A stretch of 55,319 bases of DNA from Prosthecobacter sp. (GCA_021733925.1 JAIPJY010000048.1:1-55319); one strand, 5' to 3'. Positions 41,917 to 51,145 are shown, counted from the first letter of the stretch. Translations and numbers: made by a program. Notes: generated by a model not told the origin, from the sequence alone.

Positions 41917-42378
41917 ATGCTGAACGTCGTCCTGTTTCAGCCGGAGATTCCGCACAACACGGGTGCCATCGGGCGGCTGTGCCTGGCCACGAGTGCACGG
42001 CTGCATCTGATCAAGCCGCTCGGATTCAGCCTGGAGGACAAGCAGCTCAAGCGCGCCGGTCTGGACTACTGGCCGGAGGTGGATGTGCGCGTCTGGAACG
42101 CCTGGGAAGAGCTGGTGGCGGAGATCCCAGCCGGGGCCGCATGCTACTTCATCGAATGCCAGGGCGAACACACCTACTGGGAGGCGGACCTCGCAGCTGC
42201 GGAGATTTTTCTCGTCTTCGGCCCGGAAACACGTGGCATCCCGGCCTCGGTGATCCAGCCTGAGCGCTGTCTGCATATCCCGATGCAGGGCACACGGAGC
42301 CTGAATCTGGCCACGGCGGCGGGCATCGTGATGTATGAGACGCTCAGACAACGCACGCTGGCGGGCATCAAGTCTTGA
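41917..42378 (+). CDS. trmL: tRNA (cytidine/uridine-34 2'-O)-methyltransferase TrmL
   Basis: 153 residues, minimal SPOUT enzyme that methylates the wobble ribose of certain tRNA-Leu. Motifs: NVVLFQPEIPHNTGAIGRLC at the N-terminus, FLVFGPETRGIP (the knot), and IPMQGTRSLNLATAAGIVMYE at the C-terminus, all diagnostic. Full family length. Placed between gtrA and a LolD-type ATPase; no functional link is obvious. Confidence 0.94.
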   Translation: MLNVVLFQPEIPHNTGAIGRLCLATSARLHLIKPLGFSLEDKQLKRAGLDYWPEVDVRVWNAWEELVAEIPAGAACYFIECQGEHTYWEADLAAAEIFLVFGPETRGIPASVIQPERCLHIPMQGTRSLNLATAAGIVMYETLRQRTLAGIKS

Positions 42379-42416
42379 CGCCGCGTGGCATCTGCGGAGC
42401 GTACACCCTTACATAC

Positions 42417-43094
42417 ATGAGCCAGCAAGCAGCCCCACTCGCCGCACACGATGTGCATCGTACTTACCACCTTGCCGGGCATGAACTGCCTGTGCTTCGC
42501 GGCGTGAATGTCGAAGTTGCGGCCGGTGAAAAAGTGTTCCTGTGCGGCCAGTCCGGCGCCGGTAAAACCACTTTGCTTTACGTTCTCGGCGGGCTGGAGC
42601 AGCCCACATCGGGTGATGTGCTGGTGCATGGCCGCTCATTGTATCAGGCAGCGGCGGTGGAGCGTGCGCGCACGCGGAATGAAGTCATGGGTTTTGTTTT
42701 CCAGCATTACTTCCTGCTGCCGGAGCTCACGGCATTGGAAAATGTGATGCTGCCGGCCATGATCGGCGGCAAAAAAGGCGAGACACGTGCGCGTGAACTG
42801 CTGGACAAGGTGGGCCTCAGCGCACGTCTCCAGCACCTGCCCACCGAACTTTCCGGTGGCGAGCAGCAGCGCGTTGCCATCGCCCGCGCACTCATCAACA
42901 ACCCCGGCATCATCTACGCCGACGAACCCACCGGCAACCTCGACGCGAGCACTGGCAGCGGAGTCATCGACATGCTGATGCAGGTGGTCGATGAGGCCAA
43001 AAAAACACTCATTGTCGTCACGCATGATCAAACCCTGGCCAAGCGCGGAGACCGCCGTCTTCTTCTTAAAGAGGGCCGCCTCGAAGAAGGATGA
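42417..43094 (+). CDS. ABC transporter ATPase, LolD/MacB type
   Basis: 225 residues. Walker A GQSGAGKTT, Q-loop VFQHYFLLPELTALENVMLPAM, signature LSGGEQQR, Walker B IIYADEPTGNLD and H-loop VVTHDQ. The DEPTGNLD and LLPELTALENV strings place it in the LolD/MacB/FtsE subfamily, acting with a FtsX-like permease in lipoprotein release or export. No permease gene is adjacent, so the partner lies elsewhere. The frame opens at 42375 but MSQQAAPLAAHDV is the sensible start. Confidence 0.88.
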   Translation: MSQQAAPLAAHDVHRTYHLAGHELPVLRGVNVEVAAGEKVFLCGQSGAGKTTLLYVLGGLEQPTSGDVLVHGRSLYQAAAVERARTRNEVMGFVFQHYFLLPELTALENVMLPAMIGGKKGETRARELLDKVGLSARLQHLPTELSGGEQQRVAIARALINNPGIIYADEPTGNLDASTGSGVIDMLMQVVDEAKKTLIVVTHDQTLAKRGDRRLLLKEGRLEEG

Positions 43095-43139
43095 TACGCT
43101 CGCCTTGGTGCTGAAACGAGATTAAACTTCTGCACGTGT

Positions 43140-44699
43140 ATGTCTTCGGAACCTCCCACGCCCGCCACGGACACCCCTCCCCCGTATCAATCAGAACGCC
43201 GGAAGCGCGGCTGCTTTGGGTCCCTGATCCGCCTGCTGTTTCTATTCTCGCTGGTTGTCGCGCTGGTGCTGCCATTCACCCCTTTTGCCGGAAAGATTAA
43301 AAAAGCCATTCAGGATATCGTCGCTTCCGCGCGGAGCACGAAGGAACGCATCATCACGCGCGATGTGATGCGCGATGTGATCAAAGAGGTGCCTGTCATC
43401 AAAGAAGTAACCAAGGAGGTCATCCGTGAAGTGCAGCCGCCTCTGCCGGAGAAATTCATCCCTCGCAAGGACATCGACGTAGCCACGCTCTTCAACGGCA
43501 TCACGGTCAAAACGAACCTGATCACCGAGCAGGGCGGTTTTGCCAGTTTGGAACGGCTTGATCCCGAAGCTTACAAGGCGGAGTTCCAGCTCAGCATCCG
43601 TGTGCCGAAGGCAAACCAGACGCTGGACGAACTCTCACGCATCAACAAAAACCTGCCCGGCATCCTGCCCGGACTCGAGGTCATGCTGCCAGAGGCGAAG
43701 GTCAGCGGCTTCTACCACAAGCTTTACGAGAACAAAACCAACCGCGTGCAGAACGATCTCACGCGCCTGAGTAAAATCCTCGACGTTCACAACTTCTACG
43801 ATACCGAGACCATCCTCGAACTGACCCACCCGGCCACTCAACGGCGCGCCCTGCTCATTCAATCGGAGATGGATGTCGTGGCAGACGGCTCGGACGGCGA
43901 CCGCATGCCGACGCTGGACGAGTACATCTACCTCTCCGACTACTACCAGCCCTTCACCAGCTATGCGTGGGCGAAGACAACGAAGACCCCCAACCCGCTC
44001 CTCGCCAAATGGGAAGACCGCCTGCAAAAGGCGCAGGATGAATATGCCAAAAAAGGCCTGAGCGCGTCACGCAATCGTGAGCTCAAGGTGATGATCGACC
44101 AGCTCAAACTTGAGGTCGCCGACTTCAAATCCCGCAGCAGTCTCATCGCGGACAAAGACCCCTTCATCGTCATCTCGCTGCTGTTCCGTGGCTATGGGGA
44201 TCAGAACAAATTCACACCGCAAATCGGCGACTACGCGGCCGTCATTCACGAAGGCAAGATCTATCCCGCCATCTGCGGCGACTACGGCCCCAGCTTCAAA
44301 ATGGGCGAAGCTTCGCTGCGCATGGCCAAAACCCTCAATCCCAAGGCCACTCCTTACATCCGCCCCGAGAGCGATCTCAAGGTCACCTACCTTATCTTTC
44401 CCGGCACGGCTGAGAAAGAGCGCAGCGCGCCAGATCTCGCCAAATGGCGGGAAAAATGCCTGGCACTGCTGGGAGAAGTCGGCGGCGTGGGCGCTGGTTA
44501 TGAGCTGTACACCTGGGAAGACCCGTTCAAGAAACCGGAGCCGCCACCCGTCACGCCTCCGCCGACCGATGACACCGTCACTCCAGGCACCCCCGGAACG
44601 CTGACCCCAGCGGCAGCGTCCCCTTCCCTACCCGCACCAGCCACATCGCCGATCATCATCACACCTAGCGGGCCACCGCCAGAAGCGAAGAAAAAGTAA
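43140..44699 (+). CDS. Membrane-anchored GH75 chitosanase-like protein
   Basis: 519 residues. N-terminal cytoplasmic basic stretch (SERRKRGCFGS), one membrane segment (about 29-52), then a KEV-rich coiled region (VIKEVPVIKEVTKEVIREV), then a domain (about 225-450) resembling glycoside hydrolase family 75 chitosanases: MDVVADGSDGDRMPTLDEY, GDYAAVIHEGKIYPAICGDYG, FKMGEASLRMAKTLNPKA. The IYPAICGDYGP...GEAS string matches the GH75 catalytic region. The C-terminal roughly 65 residues are Pro/Thr-rich. Catalytic activity is inferred. Confidence 0.65.
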   Translation: MSSEPPTPATDTPPPYQSERRKRGCFGSLIRLLFLFSLVVALVLPFTPFAGKIKKAIQDIVASARSTKERIITRDVMRDVIKEVPVIKEVTKEVIREVQPPLPEKFIPRKDIDVATLFNGITVKTNLITEQGGFASLERLDPEAYKAEFQLSIRVPKANQTLDELSRINKNLPGILPGLEVMLPEAKVSGFYHKLYENKTNRVQNDLTRLSKILDVHNFYDTETILELTHPATQRRALLIQSEMDVVADGSDGDRMPTLDEYIYLSDYYQPFTSYAWAKTTKTPNPLLAKWEDRLQKAQDEYAKKGLSASRNRELKVMIDQLKLEVADFKSRSSLIADKDPFIVISLLFRGYGDQNKFTPQIGDYAAVIHEGKIYPAICGDYGPSFKMGEASLRMAKTLNPKATPYIRPESDLKVTYLIFPGTAEKERSAPDLAKWREKCLALLGEVGGVGAGYELYTWEDPFKKPEPPPVTPPPTDDTVTPGTPGTLTPAAASPSLPAPATSPIIITPSGPPPEAKKK

Positions 44700-44711
44700 G
44701 CGTCACGCACG

Positions 44712-45572
44712 TCAATCAAACACCACGGTCTTGTTCTTGACCACCAGGACGCGGTCACGGGCGTGCCACCAGAGGGCTTTGGCGAGGACGGTTTTCTCCA
44801 GATCCCGCCCCAAACGAACTAGATCCTGAACGCTGTCTTCGTGACTGACGCGCATGACGTCCTGATGGATGATCGGACCTTCATCGAGATCCGCAGTGAC
44901 GTAGTGGCTGGTGGCGCCGATGATCTTCACACCGCGCTGGAAGGCCTGATGGTAGGGCTTGGCACCGACGAAGGCGGGCAGAAAGCTGTGATGAATGTTC
45001 AGGATGCGATGCGGATACTCGGCAATCATCGCCGGGCTGATGATCTGCATGTAGCGTGCCAGCACGACGGTATCGACGCGGTTTTGGCGCAGCAGTTCAA
45101 TCTGCGCGGCCTCCTGCTCGAGCTTGTTGTCCTTCGTGATGGGAAAATGATGGAACGGAATGCCGAAGCGCTCCGCCGCCGGCCGCAGGGTTTCGTGATT
45201 GGCGACGATGAGCGGGATGTCCACGGGCAGGTCGCCGGATTCATGGCGGGCGAGGAGATCGTAGAGGCAGTGGTTCTCCTTGGTGACAAACAACGCGATG
45301 CGTTTGCGCTGGCTGGCGAAGCTCAGGCGCATCTGCATTTCATGGCGGCGTGCCATGGGCTGCAGGCGTGATTCGATCTCTTCATTGTCGAGTGTGAAGT
45401 TCTCCAGGCTCCATTCCAGACGCATGAAGAAGGCATTCTGCTCCGGATCAATGTGCTGCTGCAGATCGATGATGTTCCCCTGATGGGAGAAAATGAAGCC
45501 GGTCACATCATGCACGAGCCCCGGGCGGTCCGGGCAGTGGATGAGCAGTGTGGCGATGTCAGAAGAGGCCAT
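44712..45572 (-). CDS. purU: Formyltetrahydrofolate deformylase PurU
   Basis: 286 residues. Hydrolyses 10-formyl-THF to formate and THF, balancing one-carbon pools. N-terminal ACT domain (IATLLIHCPDRPGLVHDVTG, residues 6-25), then a formyltransferase domain with catalytic Asn192 and His194 (ILNIHHSFLPAF) and Asp230 (TADLDEGPI). Full family length. proB lies 12 bp upstream on the same strand, so the two may be cotranscribed. Confidence 0.94.
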   Translation of the reverse strand: MASSDIATLLIHCPDRPGLVHDVTGFIFSHQGNIIDLQQHIDPEQNAFFMRLEWSLENFTLDNEEIESRLQPMARRHEMQMRLSFASQRKRIALFVTKENHCLYDLLARHESGDLPVDIPLIVANHETLRPAAERFGIPFHHFPITKDNKLEQEAAQIELLRQNRVDTVVLARYMQIISPAMIAEYPHRILNIHHSFLPAFVGAKPYHQAFQRGVKIIGATSHYVTADLDEGPIIHQDVMRVSHEDSVQDLVRLGRDLEKTVLAKALWWHARDRVLVVKNKTVVFD

Positions 45573-45584
45573 GGTGAATCAGGA

Positions 45585-46361
45585 TTACGAACGTGAGGCC
45601 GGAAAACGTGTACAAATGCCGTGGCCTTCGATCAGCCCCGGAATCTGCTCGGCATGACGACCGGAGGCGATGATGCACTCCACGCCGCCATGTACTGCGT
45701 CCTGCACGGCGCGCAGTTTGGAAATCATGCCGCCGGTGCCGAGGGTGGATTTCTCTTCCTCGGCGTGGTGGATCACGTCATCGACGTTATCAACGACGGG
45801 GATCGGGCCTTCTTCGGGCTTCTTGGTGTCACGCAGGAGTCCGGGCGCGCTGGTCAGCAGGATAAGCACATCGGCACCCCAGAAGCGGGCAACGCGGGAG
45901 GAGAGCTTGTCGTTGTCGCCGTAGCGAAGTTCTTCGATGGCGACGGAGTCGTTTTCATTGATGACGGGGACCACCTGAGAGAACTCCATGAGGCGATCAA
46001 GCACGGCTTTGACGCGTGGCGCGCGATCCGCGTTTTCGAAATCCTCATGGGTTACGAGCAACTGCGCGACGTGCAGGCCATGATCCCGCAGGAGTGATTC
46101 ATAGGCGTGCATGAGGTGCGTCTGGCCTACGGCGGCGAGCGCCTGCAGGGTGGTCACATCTGATGGACGTTGTTTGAAATCGAGCGGTTTCAGACCGGAG
46201 GCAACGGCTCCGCTGCTGACGACGACGACGTGATGCCCGGCGCGCTTCAGAAGCGCTACGGCCTCAACGAGTTTGCGCAGTTGTACGGGATCGGGTTCAG
46301 GCGCATCTTTGCGCGTGAGAATGCCGGAGCCGAATTTGAGAACGATGCGCTTGGGGGCCAT
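45585..46361 (-). CDS. proB: Glutamate 5-kinase ProB without PUA domain
   Basis: 258 residues. Amino-acid kinase fold; phosphorylates glutamate in proline synthesis. Motifs: IVLKFGSGILTRKD, VVVVSSGAVASG, QLLVTHEDFENADR, VVPVINENDSVAIEELRYGDNDKLS, and LGTGGMISKLRAV. Most bacterial ProB proteins are about 370 residues with a C-terminal PUA domain; this one ends after the kinase domain, a form known in some lineages. proA is not adjacent. Confidence 0.92.
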   Translation of the reverse strand: MAPKRIVLKFGSGILTRKDAPEPDPVQLRKLVEAVALLKRAGHHVVVVSSGAVASGLKPLDFKQRPSDVTTLQALAAVGQTHLMHAYESLLRDHGLHVAQLLVTHEDFENADRAPRVKAVLDRLMEFSQVVPVINENDSVAIEELRYGDNDKLSSRVARFWGADVLILLTSAPGLLRDTKKPEEGPIPVVDNVDDVIHHAEEEKSTLGTGGMISKLRAVQDAVHGGVECIIASGRHAEQIPGLIEGHGICTRFPASRS

Positions 46362-46430
46362 GAGTCAGGGGAAACGAAGGGCGGCGAATATGGCGGGGTG
46401 AGCTCTTATGCAAAGGGCAAAAGCCGGAGA

Positions 46431-46571
46431 GATGGCCGCAAAAAGCAGACAGATGGCCGCAAAAAGACGCAAAGCGGTTCAAAAAAAGAGGCTGATCGGG
46501 GCTGCACCCGCTCCGAAAGAAGATCAGATCAGACTCTGATTTTGCGCCCTTTTTGCGTCTCTTTGCGGCCA
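46431..46571. repeat. Gene-less inverted CCGCAAAAAGACGCAAAG element
   Basis: The left arm GGCCGCAAAAAGACGCAAAG starts at 46454, preceded by a partial direct copy of AGATGGCCGCAAAAAG at about 46431. The right arm at 46545-46570 is its reverse complement with one mismatch in 19. About 70 bp of unrecognised sequence separates them. The motif resembles the ACCGCAGAG/CGCAGAG arms of the GxxExxY unit at 1705-2693. Confidence 0.75.
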
Positions 46572-46580
46572 ATCCGTATC

Positions 46581-47600
46581 TTACCACCGAACGACCGAGC
46601 TGGCCCATGTGAAGCCGCCGCCGAAGGCGACGAGCAGCACGACATCGCCCTTTTTGAGGCGACCGGCCTTGTTGGCCTCGTCGAGGGCGACGGGGATCGT
46701 GGCAGCGCTGGTATTGCCGTATTTGTCGAGATTCATGAAGACACGCTCCAACGGCAAATTCAGGCGTTCAGCGATGGCGCTGATGATGCGCGCATTGGCC
46801 TGATGGGGAATGACCAGAGCCACGTCGGCGGCGGTCAATCCGGCCATTTCCAGCGCCTGCTGAGAAGCCTCCAGCATGCGGGTGACGGCGTGCTTGAAGG
46901 TTTCGCGACCCTCCATGTGGATCGTGTTGGGGTGCTCATTGACGTTTTCGGGAGTGATCGGGCAGGCGGAGCCGCCGCCGGGGACTTTGAGGACGTCTGC
47001 GAGGGTGCCGTCAGTGCCCATGACCGTGGAAAGAACGCGTCCGGGGGCATCGGTTTCCGTTTCATCGGCTCTCCGAATGACCACGGCGCCTGCGCCATCG
47101 CCAAAGAGCACGCAGGTGTTGCGGTCCTTCCAATTGATGAGGCTGCTGAGCTTTTCCGCGCCGATCACGAGTGCGGTGGTGCGGTTTCCGGTGTTGATGA
47201 AATGACGTGCGACCTGCAGCGCATACAAAAAGCCGGAGCAGGCGGCCGAGATGTCAAAGCAGACGGCGTTCATGGCCCCGATCTTCTTCTGCACAAAGCA
47301 GGCAGTGGACGGGAAGAACATGTCCGGAGTGACGGTGGCCACGATGATAAGCTGAATATCTTCGGGGGCTACTCCGGCGCTTTCCATGGCGCGGCGTGCG
47401 GCTTCGGTAGCGAGATCGCTGGTAGCCTGATTCGCAGCGGCGACGCGGCGCTCCTTGATGCCTGTACGGGAGGTGATCCACTCGTCGGAGGTCTCGACAA
47501 TCTTGGACAGATCGTCATTGGTCAGCACTTTTTCAGGCATGTAACTGCCTGTGCCAATGATGCTGGAGGCGCAAAAGGGCTGGGATCTAGGAGCGGGCAT
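46581..47600 (-). CDS. fabH: 3-oxoacyl-ACP synthase III FabH
   Basis: 339 residues. Condenses acetyl-CoA with malonyl-ACP to start fatty-acid synthesis. Catalytic triad Cys121 (ISAACSGFLYAL), His266 (VIPHQANARI) and Asn296 (YGNTSAAT). N-terminal TGSYMPEKVLTNDDL and SRTGIKERRVAA are typical. It overlaps the end of plsX by 14 bp, so it is coupled to it. The start at 47600 leaves a short leader (MPAPRSQPFC) before the conserved core. Confidence 0.95.
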   Translation of the reverse strand: MPAPRSQPFCASSIIGTGSYMPEKVLTNDDLSKIVETSDEWITSRTGIKERRVAAANQATSDLATEAARRAMESAGVAPEDIQLIIVATVTPDMFFPSTACFVQKKIGAMNAVCFDISAACSGFLYALQVARHFINTGNRTTALVIGAEKLSSLINWKDRNTCVLFGDGAGAVVIRRADETETDAPGRVLSTVMGTDGTLADVLKVPGGGSACPITPENVNEHPNTIHMEGRETFKHAVTRMLEASQQALEMAGLTAADVALVIPHQANARIISAIAERLNLPLERVFMNLDKYGNTSAATIPVALDEANKAGRLKKGDVVLLVAFGGGFTWASSVVRW

Positions 47601-48609
47601 GGAGAGAAATGGAATGGGCGGTGGCGGCGGCTTCGATGTGCGGCCCCACCTGGTGTTGGATGGATTCGCAAGCCTGACGGATTGCGTTCTTCATGGCAAG
47701 CGGAGATGCACTGCCATGGGCGATGATGGTGATGCCCCGCAGGCCCAGCAGCGGCATGCCGCCGACCTCGTCGGGATTGGTGCGGGTGTGGACACGCTTG
47801 AAGGCGGGCTTGGCCAGCAGGCCGCCAATCTTGGTCCAAAAGCCGCTCTTAATCTCGCTCTTCACCATGCTAAAGATGGTGTGGGCCAGTGCTTCGGCGT
47901 TTTTCAAAATGACATTGCCGGTGAAGCCGTCGCACACGACGACATCCGGCGGCGTTTCCCAAACGTCATGGCCTTCGACGTTGCCGATGAAGTTCAGACC
48001 TGCGGTCTCGCGCAGCAGCTTGCCGGTTTCTTTGCACAGTGCATTGCCCTTTTCAGCCTCGGTGCCATTGGACATGAGGCCGACGCTTGGATTGTCACGG
48101 CCCAGCACGTGGCGGGCATAAGCACTGCCCATGATGGCGTTCTGCACCAAATGCGAAGGCTCGCTGTCCGGATTGGCCCCGGCATCGATCAGGAGCCAAT
48201 GCCTGGTCAATGACGGCATGATCGAGGCGATGGCCGGCCGCTCGATGTGCGTCAGGGTGCGCAATTTGATCAGGGAGGCAGTCACGGCGGCACCGGTGTG
48301 CCCGGCGCTGACCACGGCATCTGCCCGACCATCTTTGACCATGTCCACAGCCACGCTGATGGAGCTGTCCTTCTTCTTGCGCACGGCATCGATGCCACTG
48401 TCAGACATTTCCACGATCTGGCTGGCGGGGACGATTTCCAGTTTCGGGCTGGAGATGCCCTGTTTCTTCAATTCCTGCTCAATGGCAGCGGGAACACCCA
48501 CCAAAAAGAGCTTGGTGATGGCGGGCAGCGACTCGAGGGCGAGTTTGACGCCGCCGATGGGGTTTTGCGGGGCGAAATCGCCCCCCATGACGTCCAGTGC
48601 GATCTTCAT
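47587..48609 (-). CDS. plsX: Phosphate acyltransferase PlsX
   Basis: 340 residues. Makes acyl-phosphate from acyl-ACP for phospholipid synthesis. Diagnostic strings: MKIALDVMGGDFAPQNPIGG, VSAGHTGAAVTASL, IERPAIASIMPS, LLIDAGANPDS, VCDGFTGNVILKN, and GGMPLLGLRGITIIAHG. The upstream 14 codons of open frame are discarded in favour of MKIALDVMGGD. The usual upstream partner rpmF is not here; the preceding gene is an adenylate-forming enzyme followed by a terminator. Confidence 0.95.
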   Translation of the reverse strand: MKIALDVMGGDFAPQNPIGGVKLALESLPAITKLFLVGVPAAIEQELKKQGISSPKLEIVPASQIVEMSDSGIDAVRKKKDSSISVAVDMVKDGRADAVVSAGHTGAAVTASLIKLRTLTHIERPAIASIMPSLTRHWLLIDAGANPDSEPSHLVQNAIMGSAYARHVLGRDNPSVGLMSNGTEAEKGNALCKETGKLLRETAGLNFIGNVEGHDVWETPPDVVVCDGFTGNVILKNAEALAHTIFSMVKSEIKSGFWTKIGGLLAKPAFKRVHTRTNPDEVGGMPLLGLRGITIIAHGSASPLAMKNAIRQACESIQHQVGPHIEAAATAHSISLHARS

Positions 48610-48705
48610 TCCTGCGGTTGCGTGAGAGTCTTCAAGAGTATCGGGAGACAAGTCTTAAAGCGTGCGGAGGGAGGAATGCAAATGGGAGTTTTTGACCATC
48701 CCGGA

Positions 48706-48742
48706 CAAAAACAAACCGGGAGTGCATTGGTTGCACTCCCGG
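48706..48742 (-). terminator. Rho-independent terminator
   Basis: CCGGGAGTGCA-accaa-TGCACTCCCGG read on the minus strand (48716-48742), followed by TTTGTTTTTG. It lies about 30 bp after the stop of the adenylate-forming gene and separates it from plsX-fabH. Confidence 0.9.
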
Positions 48743-48771
48743 CTGAAAAAACGCAGGCTCGAATGCAGCGT

Positions 48772-49833
48772 TTAGTAAACGCCTTCCACGATGGTTTTCT
48801 CCATCGCGCCGAAGGGGCGCACGTCGGCGACTCCGTCCCATGCATAGGGAGCGCGGGGCCTGCGGCGCATGGCCTCGTCGCGCTCCAGAAAGCGGGGCAT
48901 GAAGAATTCCTTGGTGAGAGTGGTGAGTTCCACACGGCCCCAGGCGTCGTATTCGACGGTCTGGTCGGTGTTCTTGGGATCCACCACACGCAGCACAGCA
49001 CGGGGCTGAGGGGCGTAGTAGGAGATGGAGAAGTTATCTTCCGGGGTCAGCGGGACGCTGGCGGCCAAGCCCATGAGGGTGTTGCCGTAGGTGGGGTAGA
49101 AGCCGATGCGGTTTTCCAGCACTTCTTCAACGATGAAGCGCACATACTGCGGCGTCATGGTCGTGCCGCCCACGAAGCAGCCGCGGATGCCTGCGGCGTA
49201 GAGGTCCAGCTTTTCAGCCAGGGCTTCGAGCAGCTTGGGCGTGGTGAAGATCGCGGAAATCTTGCGGTTTTTCAAAATGAGCACGGCCTGGTCGATCACG
49301 TGGTCCATGTACTGGCGCGCGACGTCGAACTGCTTGTTGGAAATGGCCTTCTTCACGAAGCGCGGGTCAAGATCGACGAAGTAGCAGGAGCTGCCGCGAT
49401 AGTTGGCCAGATGCTCCACGGCGAGGCGCAGGCGGCGCGGGCCGGTCGGGCCGACCATGATCCAGGCTTCACCAGGCGGGAAGTGCTTGTCATCGAGCTT
49501 GTGGCTGAACTCTTCGTAATCGACGCGGAAGTCATTCCAGCCGATGCGCTGCTTCGGCATGCCGGTGGTGCCGCCGGTTTCGAAAATGTTGAAGGGCTTG
49601 CCTTTGAATGCGGCAGGCACCCAGACCTCGGGCTGGAGGTCGCGCAGCCACTCGTCTTGAAAGTGCGGAAACTGGGCCACGATGTCCTCGTAGCTGTTCA
49701 CCTTGCCACGGGGGTCAAAATTCTTTTGGGCCCAGTCGAGCCAGAAGGGGCAGCCGGTTTCCGGCGAGAAATGCCAGTTGATAATTTCGCGGACTTGGGT
49801 GTCGAGTTGGGTTTTAGCTTCGGCTGGAGTCAT
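48772..49833 (-). CDS. Adenylate-forming enzyme related to phenylacetate-CoA ligase
   Basis: 353 residues. The phosphate-binding motif is ETGGTTGMPK (about 85-94). FGVGGTTMTP-like FVGGTTMTPQ, YPTYGNTLMG and WGRVELTTLTKEFFMPRF correspond to later ANL motifs. Length is well below the roughly 430 of PaaK, with most of the C-terminal subdomain missing, so it may only adenylate or use a separate partner. Substrate unknown. The region just downstream has an intrinsic terminator, so it is transcribed alone. Confidence 0.7.
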   Translation of the reverse strand: MTPAEAKTQLDTQVREIINWHFSPETGCPFWLDWAQKNFDPRGKVNSYEDIVAQFPHFQDEWLRDLQPEVWVPAAFKGKPFNIFETGGTTGMPKQRIGWNDFRVDYEEFSHKLDDKHFPPGEAWIMVGPTGPRRLRLAVEHLANYRGSSCYFVDLDPRFVKKAISNKQFDVARQYMDHVIDQAVLILKNRKISAIFTTPKLLEALAEKLDLYAAGIRGCFVGGTTMTPQYVRFIVEEVLENRIGFYPTYGNTLMGLAASVPLTPEDNFSISYYAPQPRAVLRVVDPKNTDQTVEYDAWGRVELTTLTKEFFMPRFLERDEAMRRRPRAPYAWDGVADVRPFGAMEKTIVEGVY

Positions 49834-49968
49834 GGACGGGACGGGGGATGGGAGCAGGGAATGTGAAAAGGGCGGCAGTAAACGAAAGTGGAAATCACAG
49901 ACTTTCGGCCAATCGGCCTTGAATTTTATTTCAGCAGCTTCGTCAGATTGGGCTACTAATAACCCGCC

Positions 49969-50226
49969 ATGAAACTACAACAGCTTCTCTGCTCGGCCAT
50001 TGTCCTGTTCACATTGACCTCATGCTATGTCGGCCCTGGCTATGGTCGTCCGATCGGCAGGCCCGTCGGCGTCAGACCGGTCGGAACCCGACCTATAGGG
50101 AGGCCCATTGTGCTCCCCCACGGCGCCAGCCCCTACCATCACAACGGTGTGAGATACTACCAGCATCGTGGCGTCTGGTACCGCCCTCACGCCGGTGGGC
50201 ACATCATCGTTCCGCGCCCCTATTGA
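49969..50226 (+). CDS. Small lipoprotein with GRPIGRPVG repeats
   Basis: 85 residues. Lipoprotein signal with LTSC (Cys near 19), then imperfect repeats of G-R/V-P-I/V-G (GRPIGRPVGVRPVGTRPIG), then HNGVRYYQHRGVWYRPHAGG, a His/Tyr-rich module seen in small bacterial envelope proteins. Function unknown. A stem-loop (AGCGT/ACGCT with inner CGCT/AGCG) directly follows the stop without a T-run. Confidence 0.72.
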   Translation: MKLQQLLCSAIVLFTLTSCYVGPGYGRPIGRPVGVRPVGTRPIGRPIVLPHGASPYHHNGVRYYQHRGVWYRPHAGGHIIVPRPY

Positions 50227-50397
50227 GCGTCGCTGCAAGCGAACGCTGGCATGGATTGATTGGGTAAATGAGCCTTGTGAAACTCGGCATGGCGGTGGTG
50301 CCGTGGTTGAAAACCCGTCTTGAAAAATGAGAATGGTGCTCAATGGCATCGCCTCTATGCTCGCTCTCGGCCGCACCGGCCCTGTATCTCGCAAAAC

Positions 50398-51105
50398 ATG
50401 AGCCTTTCTCTCACTCAAGACGACAACACCGCCCTTTTTCGCAAAGCCTGGACGCTCTATGACGCCATCTCTGAAAAGAACTACATGTTCCATCGTGAGA
50501 TCTACGGCCATGTCACCCGGGTTTTGCAAGAGCGCCATGCGCAGGGGCCCTACCACCTCCTTGATCTCGGCTGTGGGAACGCTCGCTTTCTGGCCCCCTG
50601 CCTGCAAACCGCCCCGCCAGCCAGCTATGACGGCGTGGATCTCTCCGCCTCTGCTCTGGATGAAGCGCACACCTATTTAAACGGCATCTCCAACACCGCA
50701 CTGCACCACAAAGACATGCTGAAGGCCGTGGAGGACACGGATTCGGCCTTTGACGTCATCTTTACCGGTTTCGCCGTGCATCATCTGGATGCAGCGGGCA
50801 AGCAGCGCCTCTTCAGTGCCTGCGCCGAGCGCCTCGCCCCGGGCGGTCAGTTCATCATGGTCGATGTCGTGCGTGAGGACGGCCAAACGCGAGAGCAATA
50901 CCTCGATGGCTACCTGAACTTCATGCGAATGCAGTGGACGGAGGTCCTGCCTGAGCATCTCGAAGAAGCCTGCAACCACGTCGCCGCCTACGACTTTCCT
51001 GAGACCCTCGCGGATCTCACACAGATGGCGAAGCAGGCGGCGCTGTCAGAGCCACAGCTCATCAGCCGCTACGAGCAGCATTACATTCTGCGGTTCACGG
51101 CCTGA
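50398..51105 (+). CDS. Class I SAM-dependent methyltransferase
   Basis: 235 residues. Motif I LLDLGCGNARFLAPCL, acidic YDGVDLSASALDEA, motif IV FDVIFTGFAVHHLD, and LAPGGQFIMVDVVREDG identify a methyltransferase 12/25-like enzyme. C-terminal helical part with FMRMQWTEVLPEHLEEA may bind substrate; substrate unknown. The open frame begins at 50320, but MSLSLTQDD at 50398 starts the recognisable domain. Next gene begins 40 bp later on the same strand. Confidence 0.8.
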   Translation: MSLSLTQDDNTALFRKAWTLYDAISEKNYMFHREIYGHVTRVLQERHAQGPYHLLDLGCGNARFLAPCLQTAPPASYDGVDLSASALDEAHTYLNGISNTALHHKDMLKAVEDTDSAFDVIFTGFAVHHLDAAGKQRLFSACAERLAPGGQFIMVDVVREDGQTREQYLDGYLNFMRMQWTEVLPEHLEEACNHVAAYDFPETLADLTQMAKQAALSEPQLISRYEQHYILRFTA

Positions 51106-51145
51106 AAGAGGTTCCAAACGCGTCTCGTTTGCCTCTGCACCCCTG

